This document shows, one piece after another, positions 24,122 through 30,910 of a stretch of DNA of 35,755 nucleotides. Below the pieces are notes generated by a model, which was not told the DNA's origin, ran no database searches, and saw only the letters and a list, made by a program, of their open reading frames with translations. How positions within the stretch are numbered: position 1 is the first letter of the stretch; the number at the start of each line of letters is the position of its first letter. The stretch lies in the IMG/VR virus record IMGVR_UViG_3300031521_000209, positions 1-35,755 of that record; one strand, given 5' to 3'. The stretch comes from a virus. The position numbers were made by a program, and so were the translations under genes.

Positions 24122-24489
24122 TAAATCAGGATATGGAAAAAGTATTTAATAGCCCCTCACTATTAACCATACTATATGAAAGGGCATTATTTGAAAATAG
24201 TGATAAAGCCATATACAATGAATACTTTACCTTTTACTTTACTATAGAAGATTTTAGAAGGCTAATACTCATTGAAAAGCTTTTAAAACCTCACACGGGT
24301 AAATATGACACTATAAGATATGGGTTATTAGAAAATACTAAAGCTGATAAGCCTCTATCTGGGTGCACGGTATTTATACATGATGAACTAGATTGGGGTG
24401 ACTCTTACCACCTAAAAACAAATACTGATAACTTTGAGTATGCTGGAGCACAATATGTTATCAATAATAAAGGGCTTTATAAATCATGA
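24118..24489 (+). CDS. Hypothetical protein
   Basis: The 123-residue product has no family I can name. It is mixed alpha/beta (INQDMEKVFNSPSLLTILYERALF, later FIHDELDWGDSYHLKT) with many aromatic residues and no membrane segment or Cys cluster. The start makes an ATGA overlap with the upstream stop, and the end overlaps the next ATG the same way, so it belongs to the unit led by the gene at 23558. Confidence 0.7.
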   Translation: MINQDMEKVFNSPSLLTILYERALFENSDKAIYNEYFTFYFTIEDFRRLILIEKLLKPHTGKYDTIRYGLLENTKADKPLSGCTVFIHDELDWGDSYHLKTNTDNFEYAGAQYVINNKGLYKS

Positions 24490-24887
24490 GAAAAGTAAAC
24501 GACCAAAAGATATATAAGAATAAGTACTACCCCTGGTACTACAAGGAGAGCCTAAAAGTAAATCTTGTACCAATATCCTATTATACTAGAGAGGAAGCTT
24601 TATTTACTCTAGAAAAGCAATTTGGGAATAAGGGCATGCTAGAGCTAAAGGTAATCAAGGGGTCAGTTGCAATAAAGGAAGGCCTGGAACTTGGTAAGAA
24701 CTCTTTTAGGTTAGATGGGAAAAGCCACCAAGTAAAAAAATACTATGTCCCACCAGAATACCAATTCAACAGGTCAAGGAGAAGGACTTACTTCAAGCTT
24801 CTAAAAAGAAGGAATAAAGACAACCAGCCATCAGGAGTGGTAAGGTTACATAAAACATATAAACTAAAAACTTATGGTACTAGGTGA
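24486..24887 (+). CDS. Hypothetical basic protein
   Basis: The 133-residue, strongly basic, Tyr-rich product (KNKYYPWYYKESLKVN; YYVPPEYQFNRSRRRTYFKLLKRRN) has no recognised domain. The Arg/Lys-rich C-terminal half suggests nucleic-acid binding, but no motif supports a specific call. ATGA overlap upstream; the next gene begins 14 bp before its stop. Confidence 0.7.
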   Translation: MRKVNDQKIYKNKYYPWYYKESLKVNLVPISYYTREEALFTLEKQFGNKGMLELKVIKGSVAIKEGLELGKNSFRLDGKSHQVKKYYVPPEYQFNRSRRRTYFKLLKRRNKDNQPSGVVRLHKTYKLKTYGTR

Positions 24888-25413
24888 TACTACAATAGAT
24901 TGGGTAAAGGTATATAAGAAAAGGGACCTATCCTACAGGTTATGGAAAAGGCTTTTAAATGGGGGAGATTGGCTTACCCTATATAAGGATGAAGAAATCC
25001 AGCCCAATGACCTACTACTTATTATGAAGATACATAAAATGTATGTCATACCCCTAAAGAAGTTAATAAGAAAGTTACCCAAAATAATAGAAGCCTATGA
25101 GGCATGGCTACCCACAAGGAATATACCATTCCAAAAAACCAGTAAAGACAAGTACTTAGCTAAAGAATTAGCATTCAGAGGGTTTGTTCCTATTGCCCAA
25201 TTTGATTACTCTAATACCAAGTTTTGCTATATAATGAGCAACCGTTCAATAGAAAATACTATATGGGTATACCCTATGAAATTCACATTGAACTATGATC
25301 AATTACAAAAGGATATTAAAAAAGGCAAGGATATAAACATAAGGTATATATATCCCAATTTTGCAGCCATTGCCTTACAAGGTTGCACTAAAATTCAATA
25401 CTGTAATTTATGA
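24874..25413 (+). CDS. Hypothetical protein
   Basis: The 179-residue product is not recognised. It has helices such as LSYRLWKRLLNGGDWLTLYKDEE and LKKLIRKLPKIIEAYEAWL, and a C-terminal half rich in Tyr and Phe. It overlaps its upstream neighbour by 14 bp and the next gene by 4 bp (ATGA), the third member of a run of unknown genes that are always coupled. Confidence 0.68.
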   Translation: MVLGDTTIDWVKVYKKRDLSYRLWKRLLNGGDWLTLYKDEEIQPNDLLLIMKIHKMYVIPLKKLIRKLPKIIEAYEAWLPTRNIPFQKTSKDKYLAKELAFRGFVPIAQFDYSNTKFCYIMSNRSIENTIWVYPMKFTLNYDQLQKDIKKGKDINIRYIYPNFAAIALQGCTKIQYCNL

Positions 25414-25706
25414 TAAACGTAATAAAACAAGAAGAGCCTAAGTTGCCTAAGCTCAAATACTACTTGGCAACATATAAGAAGTATATGCCAGTTGAAACTG
25501 AGATTATAAAACATGTTAAGTACAACATTATACCCACAGATGAAATAACTAGTAAAGAACCATTAGATATCAGTGAGGATAATACCATTGATGATATTAA
25601 AAATGCTATTGCCCAATTGGTGCTATTCAATCAAGAAAACAAGAGCAATATACTTCAAGGAAGTTTGGGAAACTATATAATACAGCAAAAGCTCATTAAT
25701 GAGTAA
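25410..25706 (+). CDS. Hypothetical small protein
   Basis: The 98-residue product closes the small-gene unit begun at 23558. It is basic at the N-terminus (KQEEPKLPKLKYYLATYKKYMP), then acidic (SEDNTIDDIKNAIAQLVLF), and helical at the end. No family was recognised. The next gene follows after 42 bp of A-rich leader with no visible promoter box or terminator. Confidence 0.65.
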   Translation: MINVIKQEEPKLPKLKYYLATYKKYMPVETEIIKHVKYNIIPTDEITSKEPLDISEDNTIDDIKNAIAQLVLFNQENKSNILQGSLGNYIIQQKLINE

Positions 25707-25748
25707 AACAACAATAACAATTATTAATTTTTAAAAAACAATTACATC

Positions 25749-26189
25749 ATGGCTAAGAAAGCAAAAGTAAAAGAAGTAACAGTAGAGTCTACAGAATTTT
25801 TAGGCGGTGGCCTTATCAAAATCACCATGTCGGATGGTTCAATCATCTTTGCATTAACAATCACCCAGGAAGTTATCGACCTAATTGCACCGGAAGCTGA
25901 TGATGATGATGACGATGATTCGGACGATGATGATGATGATGATGACGATGATTCGGACGATGATGATGATGATGATGACGATGATTCGGACGATGATGAT
26001 GATGACGAAGTCACTGCAGAATCACTTGCCGAAATGGATTATGAAGAACTGGAAGATGTCTGCGATGACAAAGACCTTGACACTGATCCTGATGACTTCG
26101 ATGAGGAAGAAGTTGAAAAACTCCGGTCTGCCATCGCAAAAGAACTGGGCATCAAACTTCCCAAGGCTGCCAAAAAAGGCAAAAAATAA
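25749..26189 (+). CDS. Highly expressed acidic protein with Asp10-Ser repeats
   Basis: The 146-residue product has three parts: a beta-like N-terminus (KEVTVESTEFLGGGLIKITMSDGSIIFAL), an almost pure Asp/Ser stretch (about 51-86) made of D10-S units, and a C-terminal helical domain (ESLAEMDYEELEDVCDDKDLDTD...VEKLRSAIAKELGI) like the small SAP/Rho-N-type helical folds. It ends in a basic KKGKK. Ile is ATC or ATT, never ATA, and CGG is used for Arg, unlike the neighbours' ATA/AGG preference, so translation is probably strong. It could mimic DNA or buffer basic proteins; this is inference. It has an A-rich leader, and a structured terminator follows. Confidence 0.85.
   Translation: MAKKAKVKEVTVESTEFLGGGLIKITMSDGSIIFALTITQEVIDLIAPEADDDDDDDSDDDDDDDDDDSDDDDDDDDDDSDDDDDDEVTAESLAEMDYEELEDVCDDKDLDTDPDDFDEEEVEKLRSAIAKELGIKLPKAAKKGKK
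25899..26006 (+). repeat. 33-bp in-frame tandem repeat (Asp10-Ser)
   Basis: GAT/GAC codons interrupted by TCG recur with an 11-codon period: a 27-bp first unit (25899-25925), two full 33-bp units (25926-25958, 25959-25991) and a partial fourth (25992-26006). The two full units are identical in base sequence, including the position of GAC and TCG, which points to recent duplication and probable length variation. Confidence 0.9.
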
Positions 26190-26194
26190 ACCAC

Positions 26195-26264
26195 TAAGGG
26201 GGGCTCACAGTACTGGTTATGAACCTTAAGCATAACACTTACTTGACTACCCCCCTTATGTTTT
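26195..26264 (+). terminator. Structured terminator with nested hairpins
   Basis: TAAGGGGGG (26195-26203) pairs with CCCCCCTTA (26250-26258) and TTTT follows at 26261-26264. The 46-nt interior holds an 8-nt palindrome CAGTACTG (26208-26215) directly followed by GTTATG (26216-26221) pairing with CATAAC (26231-26236). It ends the transcript of the acidic protein, but it is larger than a simple terminator. Confidence 0.65.
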
Positions 26265-26312
26265 ACAACATTTCTTAAACACAAATATTTAATTTTTACA
26301 ACAACACTCATT

Positions 26313-26702
26313 ATGGCTAAAGACAAATCAGCTTCAAAAAAAGACGAAGCTAAAGGAAAAGTAAAAGGTGCAGATGCTACAGCAGAAGCTGCAAAACTGG
26401 CAAAACGCGAAGCTCGCAAAGAGGCCCTTAAAGCCCGTCCAGATGGACAACGTCAAAACTCGAAACAGATTGATACCCTTACGGTAGGTAAAACTACAGT
26501 TGAAACATTTGGTTGCTCGGTTCGTAAAACGGGTACCCTGGTAACAACAGTTATCAAAAACGAAAAAGGGGATGCTATTGCAGTTGCTGTCACATTCGTT
26601 CCGGGTGTTAAGGTGAAAGCCAAAAAAGGTCACGGAATGCTTCAACCGGGAGTTGCTGGTGAAGGCAAGAAAAAGAAAGGCGCTGAAGAAGACGAAGATT
26701 AA
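26313..26702 (+). CDS. Highly expressed small Lys-rich protein
   Basis: In this 129-residue protein the first 50 residues are Lys/Ala/Glu-rich and probably flexible (KSASKKDEAKGKVKGADATAEAAKLAKREARKEALKARPDG). A compact beta-rich centre follows (IDTLTVGKTTVETFGCSVRKTGTLVTTVIKNEKGDAIAVAVTFVPGVKVKAKKGHG), and the tail is KKKKGAEEDED. Arg is often CGC/CGT and Ile ATC, the codon style of the acidic gene upstream. Terminators on both sides isolate it as its own unit. No family was recognised; a virion or nucleoid-associated protein made in quantity is my inference. Confidence 0.8.
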   Translation: MAKDKSASKKDEAKGKVKGADATAEAAKLAKREARKEALKARPDGQRQNSKQIDTLTVGKTTVETFGCSVRKTGTLVTTVIKNEKGDAIAVAVTFVPGVKVKAKKGHGMLQPGVAGEGKKKKGAEEDED

Positions 26703-26736
26703 TCTTCACAACAAAAACATTAGGTAAATTTGGGTT

Positions 26737-26766
26737 TAAAGGTAGGGGGGCAACTTCCTACCTTTA
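26737..26766 (+). terminator. Hairpin terminator after the Lys-rich gene
   Basis: TAAAGGTAGG (26737-26746) pairs with CCTACCTTTA (26757-26766), a 10-bp perfect stem with a 10-nt loop, followed by an AT-rich run without a strong U-tract. A TAAATTTG sequence just upstream (26724-26731) has no -33 partner and I do not call it a promoter. Confidence 0.65.
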
Positions 26767-26788
26767 TTCATTTATAAACATTCACAAT

Positions 26789-26992
26789 ATGGATGACGAG
26801 AAAGAAATTATTTATATTGCACTAAGCAATTCAATAAGTTATTATAGAACTTTACTAGAATCAAGCAAGGAATTGCCCAAAGAAGATGAAATAATGGCTA
26901 AACATATTTTATTAAGAACTGAGCAATTATTAGATATGTATGCTTTGCTAATTGATGGTAATGAGAAACTAATGGATAGACCAAGATGGTAG
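26789..26992 (+). CDS. Hypothetical small protein
   Basis: The 67-residue acidic, helical product (MDDEKEIIYIALSNSISYYRTLLESS; LLRTEQLLDMYALLIDGNEKL) is unrecognised. It begins after the hairpin at 26737 with an A-rich leader and ends in TAG, which overlaps the next gene's ATG (ATGGTAG). This TAG is one of the stops that show standard code use. Confidence 0.6.
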   Translation: MDDEKEIIYIALSNSISYYRTLLESSKELPKEDEIMAKHILLRTEQLLDMYALLIDGNEKLMDRPRW

Positions 26993-27375
26993 GATTAAAA
27001 GAATTGTTATCACTAATACAAGAGTCACTAATTGACTTACAGGTAGTGGAGGCTAATCTATATGCTGCAAAAGCTAAAGGTAAACATGGTCTACAGGACA
27101 TCATGTCTAAAAGGGCTGCAATGGTTAAGTCAAAGATAAGAAGTTACCAAACAAAACTTCTCAACTATGGACATGGGAACATCCTACATATTAACTTTAG
27201 GGTGATTGAAGAAAATGATTTTAAGGTGCCTCAGGAATTTATTCATTACTATATTAATATAACAAGGGAAGAGGGGGAAGCTCTTTTAAACTATTGGGCA
27301 GATACCAAGGGCTTTAAAATACAAATCCTAGAGATTAAGGATATAGATACCCATAAATCCTATAAAAAGCTATAA
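26986..27375 (+). CDS. Hypothetical protein
   Basis: The 129-residue product has a helical N-terminal half (KELLSLIQESLIDLQVVEANLYAAKAKGKHG, then KRAAMVKSKIRSYQTKLLNYG) and an alpha/beta C-terminal half (ILHINFRVIEEN, EFIHYYINITREEGEALLNYWADT). No known family. It is coupled to the gene at 26789 by a 7-bp overlap. Confidence 0.68.
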   Translation: MVGLKELLSLIQESLIDLQVVEANLYAAKAKGKHGLQDIMSKRAAMVKSKIRSYQTKLLNYGHGNILHINFRVIEENDFKVPQEFIHYYINITREEGEALLNYWADTKGFKIQILEIKDIDTHKSYKKL

Positions 27376-27415
27376 TCATATACTATAATACAAACCAATA
27401 AAAAACAACAACAAA

Positions 27416-27964
27416 ATGGCAAAATCTGAAGTTAAGGTAGCTACTCCAAAGGTAGACGAAGAATTATTATTAAAGAACAAAAAGGCAACCAAAAAACTTG
27501 CTAAGTATTTTGAAGAAAACAAACTGGATCCTACAGTGGATTACACCAAAAGCAAAAAGCATGGTGAAGCAGTTCGGGCTTTAGTAGCAGTCATTAATTC
27601 CACCAGGGATAAAATCAATGCCACCGCACCTGCTGAAAAAGGTAAGGGTGAAAGAACCAAAGAAAAGGTTGCAAAAGAAGGTGAAAAACCAAAGGAAAAG
27701 AAAGCATCAGTTCTTGCCAAATACGACTACCCATTGGTAAATGGCAAAGAAATGACCTCGGGTGAAAAAAAGAAATACAGGGTTAAAATGCGTGCCGGTA
27801 ACAAACCAGAAAAGGTAGAAAAGGTTACTGACAAAAAAGCTAAGACTTTGGTTGAAGCTAAGCCAGAAAAGAAATCGGTTAAAGTAGAAGCTCCTGCCGC
27901 TGAAGCTAAAAAAACGGATAAGAAATCTGACAAGAAAAAAAAGAAACATACCAAGGAAGATTAA
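27416..27964 (+). CDS. Very basic Lys/Ala/Pro-rich protein
   Basis: In this 182-residue product the N-terminal 65 residues are ordered (LLLKNKKATKKLAKYFEENKLDPTVDYTKSKKHGEAVRALVAVINSTRDKI). The remaining two thirds are mostly Lys, Glu, Ala and Pro (EKVAKEGEKPKEKK, KKSVKVEAPAAEAKK, DKKSDKKKKKHTKED), like histone H1 or bacterial HU-associated tails. It uses the high-expression codon style (GCC, GAC, CGT). It could bind or condense DNA or RNA, or be the cationic partner of the Asp-repeat protein; both ideas are inference. Its own terminator follows at 28024. Confidence 0.8.
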   Translation: MAKSEVKVATPKVDEELLLKNKKATKKLAKYFEENKLDPTVDYTKSKKHGEAVRALVAVINSTRDKINATAPAEKGKGERTKEKVAKEGEKPKEKKASVLAKYDYPLVNGKEMTSGEKKKYRVKMRAGNKPEKVEKVTDKKAKTLVEAKPEKKSVKVEAPAAEAKKTDKKSDKKKKKHTKED

Positions 27965-28023
27965 ATCAACACGGTAATAAATAGCCCGGTTCTTATCAAA
28001 GTATGAATCTCATTCTAACCCCC

Positions 28024-28053
28024 GACCGGAAATTGCACATGCTTTTTCCGGTC
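28024..28053 (+). terminator. Hairpin terminator after the basic protein gene
   Basis: GACCGGAAA (28024-28032) pairs with TTTCCGGTC (28045-28053), a 9-bp stem with a 12-nt loop, followed by TTAGTATTT. With those at 26195 and 26737 it gives every gene in the high-expression block its own transcript end. Confidence 0.75.
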
Positions 28054-28072
28054 TTAGTATTTAACTAACATT

Positions 28073-28942
28073 ATGGACATAGCAAAAAAACTCCAGGAAA
28101 CAGAAAACATATATAAGCCTAAACTCAGGGTGCAATACCTAAATGAGGATGGAACTATTCAATCAGACCGATTGGTAGACCAGGCAATAGAATTTACTAA
28201 TGGTCCAAAACAAGGCCACACAGGACCTCTAAGAATTGAGGCCAGCCTAATGTGTCAACAGGATGTTGAGTCATTAAAAGGTTACTTGGATAGAGTATCT
28301 TCTGGCTTAACAAGTAAACAGGTAAACCCAAGAGGTAGAACTCCTAATGCAATAACTGAGTTCAATTCTCCAAGGGAAGAGATCCTAAGCCACATTGAAA
28401 ACATAGTAAAAAATGATGGTAGGGATCAGGATGAGATTATAACCCAATTAAGGGGTTTAGGATTTGTATTCATGCTAACAGAAGACTTCCTTACTTACTT
28501 CCCAGACTTCCCATTCAGAGACAGGGATATTGGAGAAGCTAGTACTACTGGTCAATACCCAGCATCACTACAATGGATGGTAAGGTGCATCAAAAGGGCA
28601 AAGGATCCTAAAACAGATAAGTATGATCCTCAGATTATATTCGGCTTTCAAATAGTAGGAGAAAGGGAAGAGAAATTTGTTCCTTACTTATATAAAGAAC
28701 GCAAAAAACCAATCAAGGCAAAAATACCAACTAAATATGCCCTATCATTTAACAACACTGAATTAACCAAGTTCCCTAAGTACATGATTGAGGAAGAGAG
28801 ATTAAAATTCTCTACCGAAATGAGACAACTAATTGCCAGTCCAGAAAGAAAACCAACTAAGTTCTTCATACGCTGGTATCAGGATGTTATATTCTCAAGT
28901 ACTTTAAAAGACCAAATGGCAGAAGCCTACGAACGACGTTAA
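28073..28942 (+). CDS. Hypothetical protein
   Basis: The 289-residue product is not recognised. The N-terminal part is beta-like (KLRVQYLNEDGTIQSDRLVDQAIEF) and then GPLRIEASLMCQQDVESLKGYLDRVSSGL. The middle is helical (EEILSHIENIVKNDGRDQDEIITQLRGLGFVFMLTEDFLTYFPDFP). The C-terminus is charged (ERKPTKFFIRWYQDVIF). The start context (aactaacattATGGACATA) is almost the same as that of the TTG-start dCTPase-like gene at 9168. It follows the hairpin at 28024, so it may be transcribed by read-through or by an unseen promoter. Confidence 0.72.
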   Translation: MDIAKKLQETENIYKPKLRVQYLNEDGTIQSDRLVDQAIEFTNGPKQGHTGPLRIEASLMCQQDVESLKGYLDRVSSGLTSKQVNPRGRTPNAITEFNSPREEILSHIENIVKNDGRDQDEIITQLRGLGFVFMLTEDFLTYFPDFPFRDRDIGEASTTGQYPASLQWMVRCIKRAKDPKTDKYDPQIIFGFQIVGEREEKFVPYLYKERKKPIKAKIPTKYALSFNNTELTKFPKYMIEEERLKFSTEMRQLIASPERKPTKFFIRWYQDVIFSSTLKDQMAEAYERR

Positions 28943-28953
28943 TCACACATAAA

Positions 28954-29409
28954 ATGGAACTACACTTTTCAGACCAAGAAATTAAAATACTAAAAGACAT
29001 CTGCGATATTCAAATTATATCATTCTCAAATATTCTAAGAGGGAACCTATTAGCAGAGGATGAAGAACTACTATTGCAGTACCAAGCTTCACTAGATATT
29101 GCCAAAAGGGAGGCAAAATGGAAGATAAGCCAATACACAGAACTAAGTAAGCAACCAATGTACTTGGGTATAATGGTTGAAAAAGATATTTCAATCATGA
29201 GGCATATCCTTTTCCACATGGAAGAAGTTTACATAGTAAAATACCCACAAGGGGTAAAAGACCTTTGGAATAAGTTCTTCTTAATTGAGGAAACAAGGAA
29301 CCCCGAGATCAAATTATTAACTACTAATATTAAACATGATGAAAAAAGCAAAAAAGCAAAAAAAGCAAAGTATATCAGTAACAATCGAAAAGTTCTCTAT
29401 GTCAGTTGA
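28954..29409 (+). CDS. Hypothetical helical protein
   Basis: The 151-residue, mostly helical product (FSDQEIKILKDICDIQIISFSNILRG; AEDEELLLQYQASLDIAKREAKWKISQYTELS) ends in a Lys-rich tail (HDEKSKKAKKAKYISNNRKVLYVS). No family was seen. It begins 11 bp after the previous stop with an A-rich leader. Its 3' end overlaps the KTSC-type gene by up to 74 bp, depending on the start of that gene. Confidence 0.68.
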   Translation: MELHFSDQEIKILKDICDIQIISFSNILRGNLLAEDEELLLQYQASLDIAKREAKWKISQYTELSKQPMYLGIMVEKDISIMRHILFHMEEVYIVKYPQGVKDLWNKFFLIEETRNPEIKLLTTNIKHDEKSKKAKKAKYISNNRKVLYVS

Positions 29410-29671
29410 TTTGCCAAAACAAAAAAGGCAAGTAGTTGGGGGTTTCCCATTAAGTGAATTTACAAAAACAGAATCATCTAATATAACATCGGTATTCCAT
29501 GATGGTAAATCCTGCCTATATATCCAATTCCACAATGGCAAGGTATATAAATATAGTGTATCCTCCACGGGTTATAAACAACTCCTTGAAGCCCAATCAA
29601 TAGGCAAGTTTTTCTTCCAATACATAAAAGATAAATGCTCCTTTGAAGAAGTTGATATTAAACTAGAATAG
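29336..29671 (+). CDS. KTSC-domain protein
   Basis: Residues about 45-108 match the KTSC domain, a short beta-rich domain found alone or in modular bacterial and phage proteins: ESSNITSVFHDGKSCLYIQFHNGKVYKYSVSSTGYKQLLEAQSIGKFFFQYIKDKCSF, with the hallmark 'nG.vY.Y' and 'a.S.G.ff...I'. Biochemical function is not known to me. The N-terminus is Lys-rich if the ATG at 29336 is used (A-rich leader attaaac). An alternative ATG at 29399 would shorten it to 90 residues and the overlap to 11 bp. It ends in TAG. A host-type promoter follows it. Confidence 0.72.
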   Translation: MMKKAKKQKKQSISVTIEKFSMSVDLPKQKRQVVGGFPLSEFTKTESSNITSVFHDGKSCLYIQFHNGKVYKYSVSSTGYKQLLEAQSIGKFFFQYIKDKCSFEEVDIKLE

Positions 29672-29707
29672 ATGCTAGGCATACCCTTATAAACCTTTTT
29701 TAATTTA

Positions 29708-29737
29708 TTGTATATTCAATATATTGTATTATATTTG
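29708..29737 (+). promoter_or_regulatory. Bacteroidota-type promoter
   Basis: TTG (29708-29710), exactly 19 bp, then TATATTTG (29730-29737), followed by the leader CAAATAATTAATAATT. It drives the small membrane-protein gene at 29760. The box plus leader is identical to the unit at 2882 (minus) and 23522. Confidence 0.82.
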
Positions 29738-29759
29738 CAAATAATTAATAATTTAATTT

Positions 29760-30059
29760 ATGCAAAACAGTAACCACATCAAGGATCACAAAGGGAAGAT
29801 TGCTATGTTAGTAATAGTGGCTGTATTTTCAATCATCAGCTCAAAGAAAGCAGACTATACTCAGGGTTATAATTTCCCCAAGCCAGACCCTTCTAGGGGT
29901 GCAGCTTGGGGCTACGACCCTAAAACTAAAGACTATCGCTATGAAAGCCATTGGCATGGACCTTTACCTAAGCAGGTAAAACCATCAGCCAAAGACACAA
30001 CAGATTATGACAGTAGTGATATTGACAATATAATAGATGACATTGAAAGTAGCCGATAG
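29760..30059 (+). CDS. Small membrane-anchored protein
   Basis: The 99-residue protein has one hydrophobic segment at about residues 14-28 (KIAMLVIVAVFSIISSK) after a basic start, so it should sit in the inner membrane as a signal anchor. There is no lipobox Cys. The rest (about 30-99) is polar and Pro/Tyr/Asp-rich (YNFPKPDPSRGAAWGYDPKTKDYRYESHWHGP), probably outside the membrane plane. It has its own host-type promoter, so early expression is likely; superinfection exclusion or envelope modification would fit, but nothing in the sequence proves it. Confidence 0.7.
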   Translation: MQNSNHIKDHKGKIAMLVIVAVFSIISSKKADYTQGYNFPKPDPSRGAAWGYDPKTKDYRYESHWHGPLPKQVKPSAKDTTDYDSSDIDNIIDDIESSR

Positions 30060-30100
30060 GCTAATCCACCCTAATACCATAGTAAATTTGTATTTTATAG

Positions 30101-30129
30101 TATATATTGAAAAAATAGTATTATCTTTG
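30101..30129 (+). promoter_or_regulatory. Bacteroidota-type promoter, -7 box only clear
   Basis: TATCTTTG (30122-30129) fits TAnnTTTG and lies 28 bp before the ATG at 30158. No good TTG is found at 19 bp upstream, where the sequence reads GTA. The leader contains AAATAATTAAAAAAT, like the other units. Confidence 0.55.
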
Positions 30130-30157
30130 TTTATTCAAATAATTAAAAAATCAATTT

Positions 30158-30532
30158 ATGAAAACAACAACTGAAGTACCTACTACCACAAAGGTAAAGG
30201 CTTCCAAAAAGGCTTTAGTACTTGAAGCACAAAAGGCAATTGAAAAGAAGGCTGACAAAAAAGCCACAGTGATTAAAGAAGTAACACCAACTAACAAAGC
30301 AACATTGGTGGAGTCAGTAATCTCAAACCGGGAGGTTAAATACATCTATCCTGAAGATGTGGTTGATACCTTATCACGTAAATCCTGGAGACAAAAAATC
30401 CGTAACCAACTGGACAAGCTGGAAAGGGATATGCTACGTATCAAGGACCAAGAATCAAAAGAATATCGCCGGGCAAAGAAAGCTTATCTTTCATACCAGT
30501 CAACAGTAATGAAAATTGGTAATGCATCCTAA
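30158..30532 (+). CDS. Hypothetical basic protein
   Basis: The 124-residue product has a Lys/Thr-rich flexible N-terminus (TTTEVPTTTKVKASKKALVLEAQKAIEKKADKKATV) and a helical C-terminal half (DTLSRKSWRQKIRNQLDKLERDMLRIKDQESKEYRRAKKAYLSYQ) with a coiled-coil tendency. No family was recognised. Its own promoter box precedes it and a hairpin follows, so it forms a one-gene unit. Confidence 0.75.
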   Translation: MKTTTEVPTTTKVKASKKALVLEAQKAIEKKADKKATVIKEVTPTNKATLVESVISNREVKYIYPEDVVDTLSRKSWRQKIRNQLDKLERDMLRIKDQESKEYRRAKKAYLSYQSTVMKIGNAS

Positions 30533-30548
30533 TCTGCTTTTACCTTAA

Positions 30549-30583
30549 TGCTCGGGTTTAGGGTAATTCCTAATGCCTGAGCA
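30549..30583 (+). terminator. Extended hairpin, possible terminator
   Basis: GCTCGGG (30550-30556) pairs with CCTGAGC (30576-30582, one G-U), and inside it TTAGG (30558-30562) pairs with CCTAA (30569-30573), giving one long stem with a 6-nt loop. An outer T-A pair extends it by one. No U-run follows, so it may be a regulatory or RNA-stabilising structure instead. Confidence 0.5.
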
Positions 30584-30636
30584 ATTACTATTCTCAGACT
30601 TATTTCTCTATATCTATAATTATTGACCACTATATC

Positions 30637-30909
30637 ATGCTTGACAAAAAGGAAATACTAAAGACGCGAAAGGACCTGATTGAGCTCCATAAAAGGTGCT
30701 TACTCACTCACTTCACTCAAAGATCACTAAAAGCTAAACACAGGAAAAGATTCTTTAAACTTTATGACTTATATGTCACACCCACTAATATCCAATACTA
30801 CTTCTTCAGGGACTTAGAGTTATTTGTATATGCCCTAGTAACCGATAGGCTGGACGAGATATCAGATTACTTCCCTAAACGTAAGGTTAAACGAAAAAAG
30901 AATAAGTAA
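30637..30909 (+). CDS. Hypothetical basic small protein
   Basis: The 90-residue product is strongly basic and helical (LDKKEILKTRKDLIELHKRCLLTHFTQRSLKAKHRKRFFKLYDLY), with a Lys/Arg tail (FPKRKVKRKKNK). No known domain. It starts a run of four closely packed genes (gaps of 1 bp, then 4-bp and longer overlaps) leading to the acidic protein at 31927. Confidence 0.68.
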   Translation: MLDKKEILKTRKDLIELHKRCLLTHFTQRSLKAKHRKRFFKLYDLYVTPTNIQYYFFRDLELFVYALVTDRLDEISDYFPKRKVKRKKNK

Positions 30910-30910
30910 T

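Noticed and set aside
25742-26014. Minus-strand frame encoding a poly-Ser protein
   Set aside because: It is the reverse complement of the Asp-repeat gene; the long Ser runs are a shadow of the GAT/GAC codons.
26724-26731. TAAATTTG as a further promoter
   Set aside because: There is no TTG at 19 bp upstream and a hairpin follows immediately before the next gene.
30533-30636. Possible tRNA in the gap with a long hairpin
   Set aside because: Only one extended stem is present, with no cloverleaf arms, T-arm sequence or CCA end.
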